A DNA stretch of 36,775 bases from Phycisphaerae bacterium (GTDB lineage Bacteria > Planctomycetota > Phycisphaerae > Phycisphaerales > SM1A02). A program made the translations under genes and the position numbers. The stretch spans positions 71,848 to 108,622 of the forward strand of contig PKCS01000054.1 of assembly GCA_002862305.1 (NCBI GenBank), in the 5' to 3' direction. How positions within the stretch are numbered: the stretch's first letter is position 1; each line of letters opens with the position of its first letter. The notes beneath the pieces were generated by a model. The model had not been told where the DNA came from. It saw only the letters and a program-made list of their open reading frames with translations, and made no database searches. This document shows, piece by piece, positions 26,660-33,906 of this stretch.

Positions 26660-27624
26660 GCGGCCCTCCCGCGATACTGATACGCCTTGCGGGCCCTGGT
26701 GGGACGAAGGGCGAGACCCATCACGGCGGTCCAGGCGGAAGGATCGTCGTCGACGATGCCTCGCTGCTCCATGGCGGTCCCGAGCGCCTGGACGCTTCCC
26801 AGCTCGTCGTCGAGGGAGACGGGGGTACCCAGTACGTCACCGATCATCCGAGCGAGTTCGGATCTCGCGGCCCCGGAGCCGGAGCAGATGAACTGCCGGG
26901 GGTTCCGGCCGGGCAACGTCGTGCAGCAGGGTCCAAGGCAGCCTTCGATCCACTCGGGGACCGTCTCCGGTCCCCGGGGGGAGAAGATGCTGCAATTGAC
27001 GATCTGGTCACCTCGCAGGAAGAGCAGGGCATGTCCGTCGGATCCGGCATGGAGGAGGACACGCGAATGCTCCCGATCGCGAACCCGGCGATACCTTCTC
27101 GAGTGGGTTCGGGCCGCGGCACAGAATCCGGGCTCGAGGGCGATCGGGGTGCACCCCGCCAGCATCACCGAATCCAGCCAGTGGGTGCAGGCAGCATGCT
27201 CGAACGCGAAGAGCAGGACCGCGGTCTGCGGGGATCGCGGCCCGGCGGACATCATTCCGGTATGGAGCCAGTCGACTTCCATTCGGCACTCCGGGAGCCC
27301 GAATCGTTCGGAGGCCTTCCATGCCAGGGCCCGCTTCAGTTCCTCAGGGCATGACTTCGGCGCGACGACCGACTCGACGTGGAACGATCCAAGCGGCGCG
27401 GACAGCATGCAGCGACGACCGAGGAATCCACCTTCCCGGAACGCATGCTTGAGCAGGTCGGCGAAGGACCGGACTTCGTCGCGGGACGGGAGTGGAAGTG
27501 CGGCCATCGCCTTGATCGCGCCGGAGCGGATGTCGGTCTGCAGGATCCGGACCATGTCGTCACCCACGTCGATCCCGATGGGTGATCTCGTGAAGGAGAA
27601 TGGTGATGGCAGGCAGCGGGACAT
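26656..27624 (-). CDS. pilM: PilM-like actin-fold protein
   Basis: Cytoplasmic actin-like ATP-binding protein that anchors PilN, 322 residues, slightly short of the usual 350. The N-terminal PIGIDVGDDMVRILQ is the phosphate-1-like segment; LKRALAWKASERFGLP, WLDSVMLAGCTPIALEP and the late FICSGSGAARSELARMIGDV are PilM-like. Its order before pilN and pilO is the classic one. GGAG precedes the ATG at 27624. The 140 bases upstream, to the GspH-like gene, hold no gene. Confidence 0.8.
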   Translation of the reverse strand: MSRCLPSPFSFTRSPIGIDVGDDMVRILQTDIRSGAIKAMAALPLPSRDEVRSFADLLKHAFREGGFLGRRCMLSAPLGSFHVESVVAPKSCPEELKRALAWKASERFGLPECRMEVDWLHTGMMSAGPRSPQTAVLLFAFEHAACTHWLDSVMLAGCTPIALEPGFCAAARTHSRRYRRVRDREHSRVLLHAGSDGHALLFLRGDQIVNCSIFSPRGPETVPEWIEGCLGPCCTTLPGRNPRQFICSGSGAARSELARMIGDVLGTPVSLDDELGSVQALGTAMEQRGIVDDDPSAWTAVMGLALRPTRARKAYQYRGRAA

Positions 27625-27764
27625 GCGGGGTGCTCCACGGGACGATGGGCCTCGGGAGAGGATTCATCGGCAGCGCGAACACATCGGATGAGGGCGATCC
27701 GGAGGCTGGTGGGCCCGGTAGGAGCTGGAGGAACAGGTCTGATAAGGGCCCTCTCCGGGATCGC

Positions 27765-28358
27765 TCAGGGCGTTGCGAGCACCTCGACGGTGGTCTTGCC
27801 GGTGAAGGGGGCGACGGTGATCCGATAGCGATGACCCGAGCTGGCCAGCTCGATGATCCCCCCGGTCCCGGGGGCGCCCCCGGCCGAGGAGATGGAGCCC
27901 CCGTATTCATCGAAGGTCAGGAAGTCCCGGCCGGAATCGAGCTCGACGCTGGTGATCGAGACGCCCTGGAATCTGGAGTCCGATTCGAAGTCCACGATGA
28001 AGTCCCCCCCACTCCGCGCGGTCCCCACCGGGTGTTCGACGAAGTCGGCGGAGTCCCCGGGGTGGGGCTGGTTCATCGTGACCGTGTCGACCCGGGTGAT
28101 GCAGTAGCCGGAGTAGGCGGTCTCCCCCGTCGTGGATTCGAGGAACTGGAAGCGTCGGAACTCCTGGTTGGCGAGGGCATCGGATTGCGCGAAGACGATG
28201 TCGGAGACCACGGAGCGCGCGGCGGCCTGGATCGCGAAGGTGCCACGATCAACGAGGTTGGGCAGCAGCAGGGTGCCGGCGATCGCCAGGACACCGACCA
28301 CCACCAGCAACTCCACGAGGGTGTACCCCGGACGGGCTGCCGGCAGGCGGCATCGCAT
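27765..28358 (-). CDS. GspH/minor pseudopilin
   Basis: 197 residues. The prepilin signal is PAARPG-YTLVELLVVVGVLAIAG with Glu at +5, then a hydrophobic helix and a beta-rich domain (ARSVVSDIVFAQSDALANQE and FLTFDEYGGSISSAGG), as in GspH/FimT minor pseudopilins. These form the tip of a pseudopilus or type IV pilus. The ATG shares one base with the upstream stop (TGATG), so expression is coupled to the unknown membrane protein. A longer open frame upstream is not coding. Confidence 0.82.
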   Translation of the reverse strand: MRCRLPAARPGYTLVELLVVVGVLAIAGTLLLPNLVDRGTFAIQAAARSVVSDIVFAQSDALANQEFRRFQFLESTTGETAYSGYCITRVDTVTMNQPHPGDSADFVEHPVGTARSGGDFIVDFESDSRFQGVSITSVELDSGRDFLTFDEYGGSISSAGGAPGTGGIIELASSGHRYRITVAPFTGKTTVEVLATP

Positions 28359-28855
28359 CAGTCGACCTCCGCGCCGGGACCCGATGGGGTCTCGTCGAGG
28401 CGGCGTATGCCGCCGGTGCCGGCGGAGCGTGCCGGCGATGCGGGTTCCGGGTCGTCGATCCGGGACATCGCTGAGACGGCGCCCGCGGACCCCTCGGACC
28501 GATGGCAGGCCTCCGCGAGGAGTTCGGCAAGCCGGGGGTAGTCGATGCCGGGACTGGTGACGGTCACCGCGACGGTCCCCTGTTCCAGCAGCACCCTGGT
28601 GCGTCGCAGTTCCTCGACCAGGTCGGCCAGCAGGCGGATCTGCTGGTTGCGCTGTTCGATGCCGGCGGTGTTGAACGAGGGTCCGGAAGAGAGCGGGTTG
28701 CCACGGCCGGGCAGTTCGGAGGCACGCTGCGAGAACGGCGGGTCGGCACCCGTGGCGAGGGCCTGGGGCACGAACGACCTCAGCAGAAGCCCCCCCACCA
28801 CCACCACCGAACACAGGAACAACGTGGGGAACGGGGTGGGCGCTTGTTCCGACAT
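28358..28855 (-). CDS. Unknown membrane protein of the pilus cluster
   Basis: 165 residues. One membrane helix near the start (TLFLCSVVVVGGLLLRSFVP), then a low-complexity stretch and a helical segment with a leucine pattern (RNQQIRLLADLVEELRRTRV), followed by DYPRLAELLAEACH and a Ser/Pro-rich tail. There is no prepilin motif. GAGGAG lies six bases before the ATG and the gene shares a base with the pseudopilin gene that follows. I do not recognise the family. Its place, between pseudopilins and PilM, suggests a role in pilus assembly. Confidence 0.65.
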   Translation of the reverse strand: MSEQAPTPFPTLFLCSVVVVGGLLLRSFVPQALATGADPPFSQRASELPGRGNPLSSGPSFNTAGIEQRNQQIRLLADLVEELRRTRVLLEQGTVAVTVTSPGIDYPRLAELLAEACHRSEGSAGAVSAMSRIDDPEPASPARSAGTGGIRRLDETPSGPGAEVD

Positions 28856-28888
28856 GCAAACTCCTCGTGGCGGCTGGGCGACCGGGGA

Positions 28889-29455
28889 TCAGAAGTGGTG
28901 GGCGGTGAGTGGCAGCACTGACGGCTCCATCGCCAGGGCCTGGTCCTCGAGGAAACTCCCCATGACGTCCTCGAGGTCCCGGTGGCCGGAGGCGCAGACG
29001 AAGATGGAGCGGTAGTCGAGATCGCCACGGAGGCCGCCATTGCAGTGATGATCTCCGACCGGTACCGGCAGTTCCCGGAGGTTCGCGGACGAATCGCGCA
29101 CGTACATCGTGGCCACGATGCTCCTGGTGGACCAGCGCTGGTCGAGCACGAGTATCTCCTCGGGATCGGGATGGCCGGGCCGCATCGCGCTGTCACGCCA
29201 GAGGACCAGCGACCAGTCGGGGCTGCTCGGGGTGAACTCCCGGGACAGCACCAGCCAGCCAGAATCCCTGACCAGGACCCGGTCGACGATCGTGTAGCTC
29301 GTGACGGACACGTGGGGATCGTCACCGGCGATCGGATCGCCGGAGGAGGACCGGGGCGAGAACTCGATCAGCAGTCCCACCATCAGCAGTCCGAACAGCG
29401 CCACCGCGGATCGCGGCACCAGTCGCCTTCGGACCTCGGTGACCTGGTTCGTCAT
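28889..29455 (-). CDS. Unknown membrane-anchored protein of the pilus cluster
   Basis: 188 residues. A basic N-terminus, one membrane helix (about 16-31, AVALFGLLMVGLLIEF) and an extracytoplasmic beta-rich domain with SLVLWRDSAMRPG and a Cys/His-containing part (VGDHHCNGG, SIFVCASGHRD) whose two cysteines could pair. GAGGAGG precedes the ATG by eight bases. It follows the second pseudopilin by 13 bases. No family recognised; context suggests a pilus or secretion accessory. Confidence 0.65.
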   Translation of the reverse strand: MTNQVTEVRRRLVPRSAVALFGLLMVGLLIEFSPRSSSGDPIAGDDPHVSVTSYTIVDRVLVRDSGWLVLSREFTPSSPDWSLVLWRDSAMRPGHPDPEEILVLDQRWSTRSIVATMYVRDSSANLRELPVPVGDHHCNGGLRGDLDYRSIFVCASGHRDLEDVMGSFLEDQALAMEPSVLPLTAHHF

Positions 29456-29468
29456 CCGTCGTTCCTCC

Positions 29469-29867
29469 TCACCACCCCGTCGGGGTGCCCCCTTCGCTCA
29501 CCGAGACGACCCTGAGGTCCCGGTCCCAGGAGATGGCGAAGTCCCCGGGCAGCAGGATCTCGTTGTTGTTCTCCTGGTCGGGATCGGGCACCGGCGCGCT
29601 GAGCAGTCCGGATTCGTCGAGGGTCGAGACGACGTCCTCGATGCTTCGGCCCACATCGATCGACGCACCGTGCGTCACCCAGTACATCCCCAGCTGTCCT
29701 CGAAGGATGTTCAGCTGTGAACGGGCGGAGGTCCGCTCTGCATCGCCCGTCGCATTGGTGAACTGCGGGATCACGATGCTCGAGAGCAGGCCGAGGATGA
29801 CCACCACGATGAGGATCTCGATCAGGGTGAATCCGCGTCCAGGGGCGGTTGTTTCGAATGGTTCCAT
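29469..29867 (-). CDS. GspG-like major pseudopilin, copy 2
   Basis: 132 residues with GRG-FTLIEILIVVVILGLLSS at the N-terminus, Glu at +5, then IVIPQFTNATGDAERTSARS. It is a close paralogue of the next upstream pilin, sharing RGFTLIEILIVVVILG and the IVIPQFTNA segment. The C-terminal domain is short and ends ...GTPTGW. A GTG one codon earlier is an alternative start. It is separated from copy 1 by 267 bases that hold a strong hairpin (30071-30109) and a smaller repeat (29934-29961). Confidence 0.85.
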   Translation of the reverse strand: MEPFETTAPGRGFTLIEILIVVVILGLLSSIVIPQFTNATGDAERTSARSQLNILRGQLGMYWVTHGASIDVGRSIEDVVSTLDESGLLSAPVPDPDQENNNEILLPGDFAISWDRDLRVVSVSEGGTPTGW

Positions 29868-30070
29868 CACTCACTGTCTCCATGGGGCCCGGGGAGGGGG
29901 AGATGACCCTGGCGCACTCCCGTGTGGCGAGCGGATGTCCTGGCACATCCAGTCGGACATCGGGTTCGATGCCGTTTGCAAGGTGCGGTCCGGCCCCCGG
30001 CCGGGCAAGCCGGCGATGGTGTTTGTTCGAAAACCGGATGACCCGGGACGGGTGATACCGGTGGCGCAGG

Positions 30071-30109
30071 CGCGAAGTGGCCATGGAGTCCGTTCCATGG
30101 CGCTTCGCG
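30071..30109. other. Strong hairpin between the two GspG-like genes
   Basis: CGCGAAG...GCCATGGA pairs with TCCATGGC...CTTCGCG: seven plus eight base pairs with a small internal loop and a six-base terminal loop. On the minus strand it begins 26 bases after the stop of the first pseudopilin. It lacks a T run, so attenuation or mRNA protection is more likely than full termination. Confidence 0.55.
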
Positions 30110-30134
30110 ACGTGCTGGTTCTGGTGTCCGGCGT

Positions 30135-30536
30135 TCACCAAGGCATCACTCCCGAGCTGTCGGCCTCGTCGCAGGTGTCGCAGGTGATGACCAGGCGACC
30201 GTTCACCACGCCCCACTCGTAGGGATCCTGGAGCAGCGGGGCGAAGTTGCCGGAATCGTCCGTGGACTCGGGCACGTATTCCGGCATCAATGCGTCGAAC
30301 AGTTCGCTGTAGTCGGAAACGTCATCACCGCCCGGAAGGGTGCTGTTCTGGGCCCGATAGAGCTGGCACTGGCTGCGCATCGACTGCAACTGGGTGCGGG
30401 CCTGGCTCTCGGCCGCCTCGCTCGCGGCGTTGGTGAACTGGGGAATGACGATGGAGGCGAGGATGCCGAGGATGACGACGACGATCAGGATCTCGATGAG
30501 GGTGAATCCCCGGTTGTGCCTGGTGGATGTACGCAT
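30135..30536 (-). CDS. GspG-like major pseudopilin, copy 1
   Basis: 133 residues: RHNRG-FTLIEILIVVVILGILAS, then IVIPQFTNAASEAAESQART. The signal (Gly before Phe, Glu at +5) is recognised and methylated by a prepilin peptidase, not encoded here. The C-terminal domain has a Cys pair (VITCDTCDEAD) likely to form a disulfide and ends VMPW. AAGGAA lies eight bases before the ATG. It is the first pilin of the cluster and, with the hairpin behind it, perhaps the most abundant subunit. Confidence 0.87.
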   Translation of the reverse strand: MRTSTRHNRGFTLIEILIVVVILGILASIVIPQFTNAASEAAESQARTQLQSMRSQCQLYRAQNSTLPGGDDVSDYSELFDALMPEYVPESTDDSGNFAPLLQDPYEWGVVNGRLVITCDTCDEADSSGVMPW

Positions 30537-30863
30537 GTGGGTGGTTCCTTAACTGCAAGGGGGGCCCGTTCCCCCGGTCCCGGTGACCGTCCTCGCGAGG
30601 ACGGTGCCTTCTTGAAGTCCGGGGCCCGGACGGCCCAGGAATGAGGCGGGTCGATACCCGCATCCGAAGCACTCGCGATTTCGCTGGAACCCGCGAGCGT
30701 GAACGACTGCAGTGGGTGGTGCCCCCCTCCGCTCGGCACCACTCCACTGCAGCCTGTTCATCGGGTTCGTTCAGGTCGGTCTGAAGCCATGGGGGTGAAT
30801 TCAGGTCGATGGATCGGCGAGAGCCCGCACAATCCGTACATCCGAACCACCCGGGCGATCTGG
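30537..30863. other. 327-bp intergenic region rich in inverted repeats
   Basis: No gene seen. It contains a 20-bp perfect palindrome, ACCGTCCTCG and its complement (30586-30605), a CTCGCG/CGCGAG pair (30672-30697), and a long imperfect stem CTGCAGTGG...TGGTGCC against GGCACCA...CCACTGCAG with one bulged base and an 11-base loop (30707-30752). The long stem lies 110 bases after the stop of the small gene at 30864 and may end its transcript; the palindrome lies 50 bases before the pseudopilin start codon, where a regulator could bind. Confidence 0.5.
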
Positions 30864-31250
30864 TCAGGCGGCCATCGCCTGGTCGAGCTCGACGGTGGCA
30901 TGCCAGCAGTCCGAGCCACGGACGCACATCGTGACGACCCCGCGGCACGCGGTCATCGAGGGATCCTCCCAGCCGATGGTGACCAGGGCACCGATCTCGA
31001 TCGAGTGCAGGCTGGTGCCGTGCAGTCGACCGTCATGGAGCCTGAGTTCCCGGAGCTCGTGCATCTGACCGAAGCACTCCCCGGCAAGGCGGAACAGGGT
31101 GGCCTGGCCGACCGGAGCATGGCCGGACTGCCGCCGGGGGAAGATCCGCATCCCGTCCACCACCGTCACGGTGGGTGCCTCGAACAGTTCGGGACCGGTA
31201 ATCACGTGGTCCCCGGCCGGGGTCGTTTCGTTGATCGCGAGCGTGGTCAT
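30864..31250 (-). CDS. Small protein with weak PilZ-like features
   Basis: 128 residues from ATG 31250. The sequence is beta-strand-like: DHVITGPELFEAPTVTVVDG, then MRIFPRRQS, LRLHDGRLHGTSLHSIEIGA and CRGVVTMCVRGSDCWHATVE. The RR pair followed by DGRLHG... and a later strand pair is loosely like PilZ cyclic-di-GMP-binding barrels (RxxxR, then D/NxSxxG), but the second motif is degenerate, so this is only suggestive. No signal peptide. It lies upstream of the pilus cluster on the same strand and could act with the HD-GYP proteins. A GTCGGCC/GGCCGAC repeat (31271-31289) sits in its leader. Confidence 0.6.
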   Translation of the reverse strand: MTTLAINETTPAGDHVITGPELFEAPTVTVVDGMRIFPRRQSGHAPVGQATLFRLAGECFGQMHELRELRLHDGRLHGTSLHSIEIGALVTIGWEDPSMTACRGVVTMCVRGSDCWHATVELDQAMAA

Positions 31251-31453
31251 CTGGAGTACCTCGGGGTCGGGTCGGCCCCCATGGCCGACGGACCGTACTT
31301 GTCGGATGATCAAAAGGGCGGTTTGAGTGATTTGGCCCATTTGGTTCGATTTTTCAGGTCCCAGAGCCCGTGGCCGGCGGGATACCGCGGGAAATGCCAC
31401 CCTCCCCCCCACTTGGGTACCATGGGACGATCGAACCCAGAAGGTCGTACCCC

Positions 31454-32674
31454 ATGATCAACATCCACCCATTCGCCGCGGAACGGCCACGGAGCGAGGA
31501 CGCCGACCGAATCGCGTCGGTGCCCTACGACGTGGTCTCGACCGCGGAGGCTCGGGATCTCGCCGCGGGGGAGCCCGACTCGTTCCTTCGGGTGATACGG
31601 CCCGAGATCGAGCTCGGGGAGGATGTCGACCCGTATTCCGATGCGGTGTATCGACAAGGACGGATGAACCTCGATCGATTCCGTGAACGAGGCCTGCTGG
31701 TCGAGGACGAACAGCCCGGCGTCTACCTGTACAGGCTGGGCTGGCGTGGCACGACCCAGACCGGGATCGTGTGTTGCTGCGATGCCGCCCAGTACCGATC
31801 CGGACTCATCAAGAAGCACGAATTCACGCGACCGGAGAAGGAGGACGACCGGACCCGGCACCTGATGGCCTCCCGGGCGCACGCGGAACCCATCTTCCTC
31901 GCCTTCCACGACGACCCCGGGATCGCTTCATTGGTCGCGGGGGACACCGGGCGGGATCCGGACTGCGCCTTCACCGCGGTGGACGGGGTCCGGCATGAAT
32001 GCTGGAGGGTCGGGGATCCGGATCGATACGTGGAGGCCTTCGCCGGGCTGGACTCGATGTACATCGCGGATGGTCACCATCGGTCGGCGGCCGCGGCCAG
32101 GGCCGCTGAGGAATGCATGAGGGGGAATGCGGGTCACGACGGGAACGAGGAATACAACCGCATCCTCGCGGTCTGCTTCCCCGCCGGTGACCTGAACATC
32201 CTCCCCTACAACCGGGTCGTCCGGGACCGTGCGGGGCTCGAACCTGAAGGACTGATCGACCGGATTCGGGACATCGGGACCGTGTCCCCGGCGGAGGACG
32301 GCACCCCGGACTCACGGGGTGAATTCCGGATGTGGGTCGGGGACTCGTGGCATTCGGTGGTGATCGACGACTCGAGGATCGACCACGAGGACCCCGTGGA
32401 ATCACTCGACTGCGCCCTGCTGCAGTCCCTCGTCCTGGATCCCATCCTCGGGATCGAGGATCCGAGGACCGACCGGAGAATCGAGTTCGTCGGCGGGATA
32501 CGATCACTCGAGGAGCTCGTTGAACGGGCAGGCACGGATGGCGTTGCCTTCTCGATGCACCCGACCTCCATGGAGGAACTCCTCTCGGTGGCGGACAGCG
32601 GGCGGACCATGCCCCCCAAGTCGACATGGTTCGAGCCGAAACTCAGAAGCGGACTCTTCGTCCACAGATTTTGA
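31454..32674 (+). CDS. DUF1015 family protein in the serine operon
   Basis: 406 residues, the usual DUF1015 length. Begins MINIHPFAAERPRSEDADRI with VPYDVVSTAEARDLA, a typical family opening; later LIKKHEFTRPEKEDDRTRHL, the strongly conserved MYIADGHHRSAAAARAA (Asp206-Gly-His-His-Arg210), NRILAVCFPAGDLNILPYNRV, and a C-terminal LDPILGIEDPRTDRRIEFVGG. DGHHR is also a hallmark of some ParB-like proteins, and serine kinases SbnI and SerK use a ParB-like fold. The gene is followed after 8 bases by serA and then serC. No biochemical role is established to my knowledge; a part in serine or phosphoserine metabolism is inferred from context. AGAAGG lies ten bases upstream of the ATG. Confidence 0.87.
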   Translation: MINIHPFAAERPRSEDADRIASVPYDVVSTAEARDLAAGEPDSFLRVIRPEIELGEDVDPYSDAVYRQGRMNLDRFRERGLLVEDEQPGVYLYRLGWRGTTQTGIVCCCDAAQYRSGLIKKHEFTRPEKEDDRTRHLMASRAHAEPIFLAFHDDPGIASLVAGDTGRDPDCAFTAVDGVRHECWRVGDPDRYVEAFAGLDSMYIADGHHRSAAAARAAEECMRGNAGHDGNEEYNRILAVCFPAGDLNILPYNRVVRDRAGLEPEGLIDRIRDIGTVSPAEDGTPDSRGEFRMWVGDSWHSVVIDDSRIDHEDPVESLDCALLQSLVLDPILGIEDPRTDRRIEFVGGIRSLEELVERAGTDGVAFSMHPTSMEELLSVADSGRTMPPKSTWFEPKLRSGLFVHRF

Positions 32675-32682
32675 AGGACCCC

Positions 32683-33906
32683 ATGCGAATACTCATTGCA
32701 GACAAGTTCGAGTCACTTGGACTGGAAGCCCTCGAGAGCAGGAAGTTCGAGGTGATCCTGGAGCCCGAGCTGGACGCCGGAAGCCTGCCCGCACGGCAGG
32801 CGGAGCTCGGTGCGCAGGTCATCGTGGTCCGATCGACCAAGGTCAGCGCCGCCTGCATCGAGGCCTCGCAGGACCTCGCTCTGGTGGTCCGGGCGGGTGC
32901 CGGTTACGACAACATCGACCTGCCCGCGGCAAGCTCGCACGGGGTCTTCGTGGCCAACTGCCCGGGCAAGAACTCGCTGGCGGTGGCCGAACTCGCCTGG
33001 GGCCTGATCATCGCCTGCGACCGGCGCATACCGGACCAGGTCGTCGACCTCAGGAATGGCGACTGGAACAAGAAGGAGTTCTCGCAGGCATCGGGTCTGG
33101 CGGGACGCACCCTCGGCATCCTCGGCGCCGGCCGCATTGGTCGGGCGATGATCGACCGGGCCAAGGCGTTCGGCATGGAGGTCGCGGTCTGGGACAGGTT
33201 CCTCGATGAGGAGATGGCGTACGATCTCGGGGTCACCCAGTGCAAGAACCTGATCAACCTCGCCAAGATGAGCCACGTGATCTCGATCCACGTGGCCGCG
33301 GTCGAGGAGACCCGGTATCTCATCAACGACAAGTTCGTGGACGCGATGCGACCGGGATCGATCCTGGTGAACACCAGCCGCGGGTCGATCGTCGACGAGG
33401 ACGCACTCAGGAAGGGCATCCGGGAGAAGGGCATCCGGGCCGGACTCGACGTGTTCGCGGACGAACCCTCGGGCGGCAAGGGTGAATTCAGCTCCGGCAT
33501 CGTCGGGGAGCCCGGAGTCTACGGCACCCACCACGTGGGCGCCTCGACCAAGCAGGCCCAGGAATCGACCGCCATGGAAGCGGTCCGGATCATCAGCTCC
33601 TATCGCGACACGGGTGACGTCCCGAACTGCGTGAACAAGTCCAGCGCCAGTCGTGGGGCGGCCCTGCTGACGGTCCGCCACCTGAACCAGCCCGGGGTGC
33701 TGGCCAAGGTGTTCGACATCCTGAGCCGTTCCGCGGTGAACGTGGAGGAGATGGAGAACCTCATATACGAGGGCGGCAAATCCGCATGCGCGCGCATCCA
33801 GGTGGGCAAGTCACCCTCCATGAACGACATCGAGGCCATCGAGAGCGAGCACGCGGTGCTCGGGATCTCGGTGTCCAGCATGGACTCAGGCAAGGAGCAG
33901 CTGTGA
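32683..33906 (+). CDS. serA: D-3-phosphoglycerate dehydrogenase
   Basis: First enzyme of phosphorylated serine synthesis. 407 residues: substrate domain with VVRAGAGYDNID, NAD-binding LGILGAGRIGRAMIDRAKAF, catalytic Arg in NTSRGSIVDE and His in YGTHHVGAST, then a C-terminal ACT domain (LLTVRHLNQPGVLAKVFDIL) that usually confers serine feedback inhibition. The ACT domain follows directly, without the extra ASB domain of long forms. AAGGA precedes the ATG 32683 by a few bases. It overlaps serC by GTGA. Confidence 0.96.
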   Translation: MRILIADKFESLGLEALESRKFEVILEPELDAGSLPARQAELGAQVIVVRSTKVSAACIEASQDLALVVRAGAGYDNIDLPAASSHGVFVANCPGKNSLAVAELAWGLIIACDRRIPDQVVDLRNGDWNKKEFSQASGLAGRTLGILGAGRIGRAMIDRAKAFGMEVAVWDRFLDEEMAYDLGVTQCKNLINLAKMSHVISIHVAAVEETRYLINDKFVDAMRPGSILVNTSRGSIVDEDALRKGIREKGIRAGLDVFADEPSGGKGEFSSGIVGEPGVYGTHHVGASTKQAQESTAMEAVRIISSYRDTGDVPNCVNKSSASRGAALLTVRHLNQPGVLAKVFDILSRSAVNVEEMENLIYEGGKSACARIQVGKSPSMNDIEAIESEHAVLGISVSSMDSGKEQL

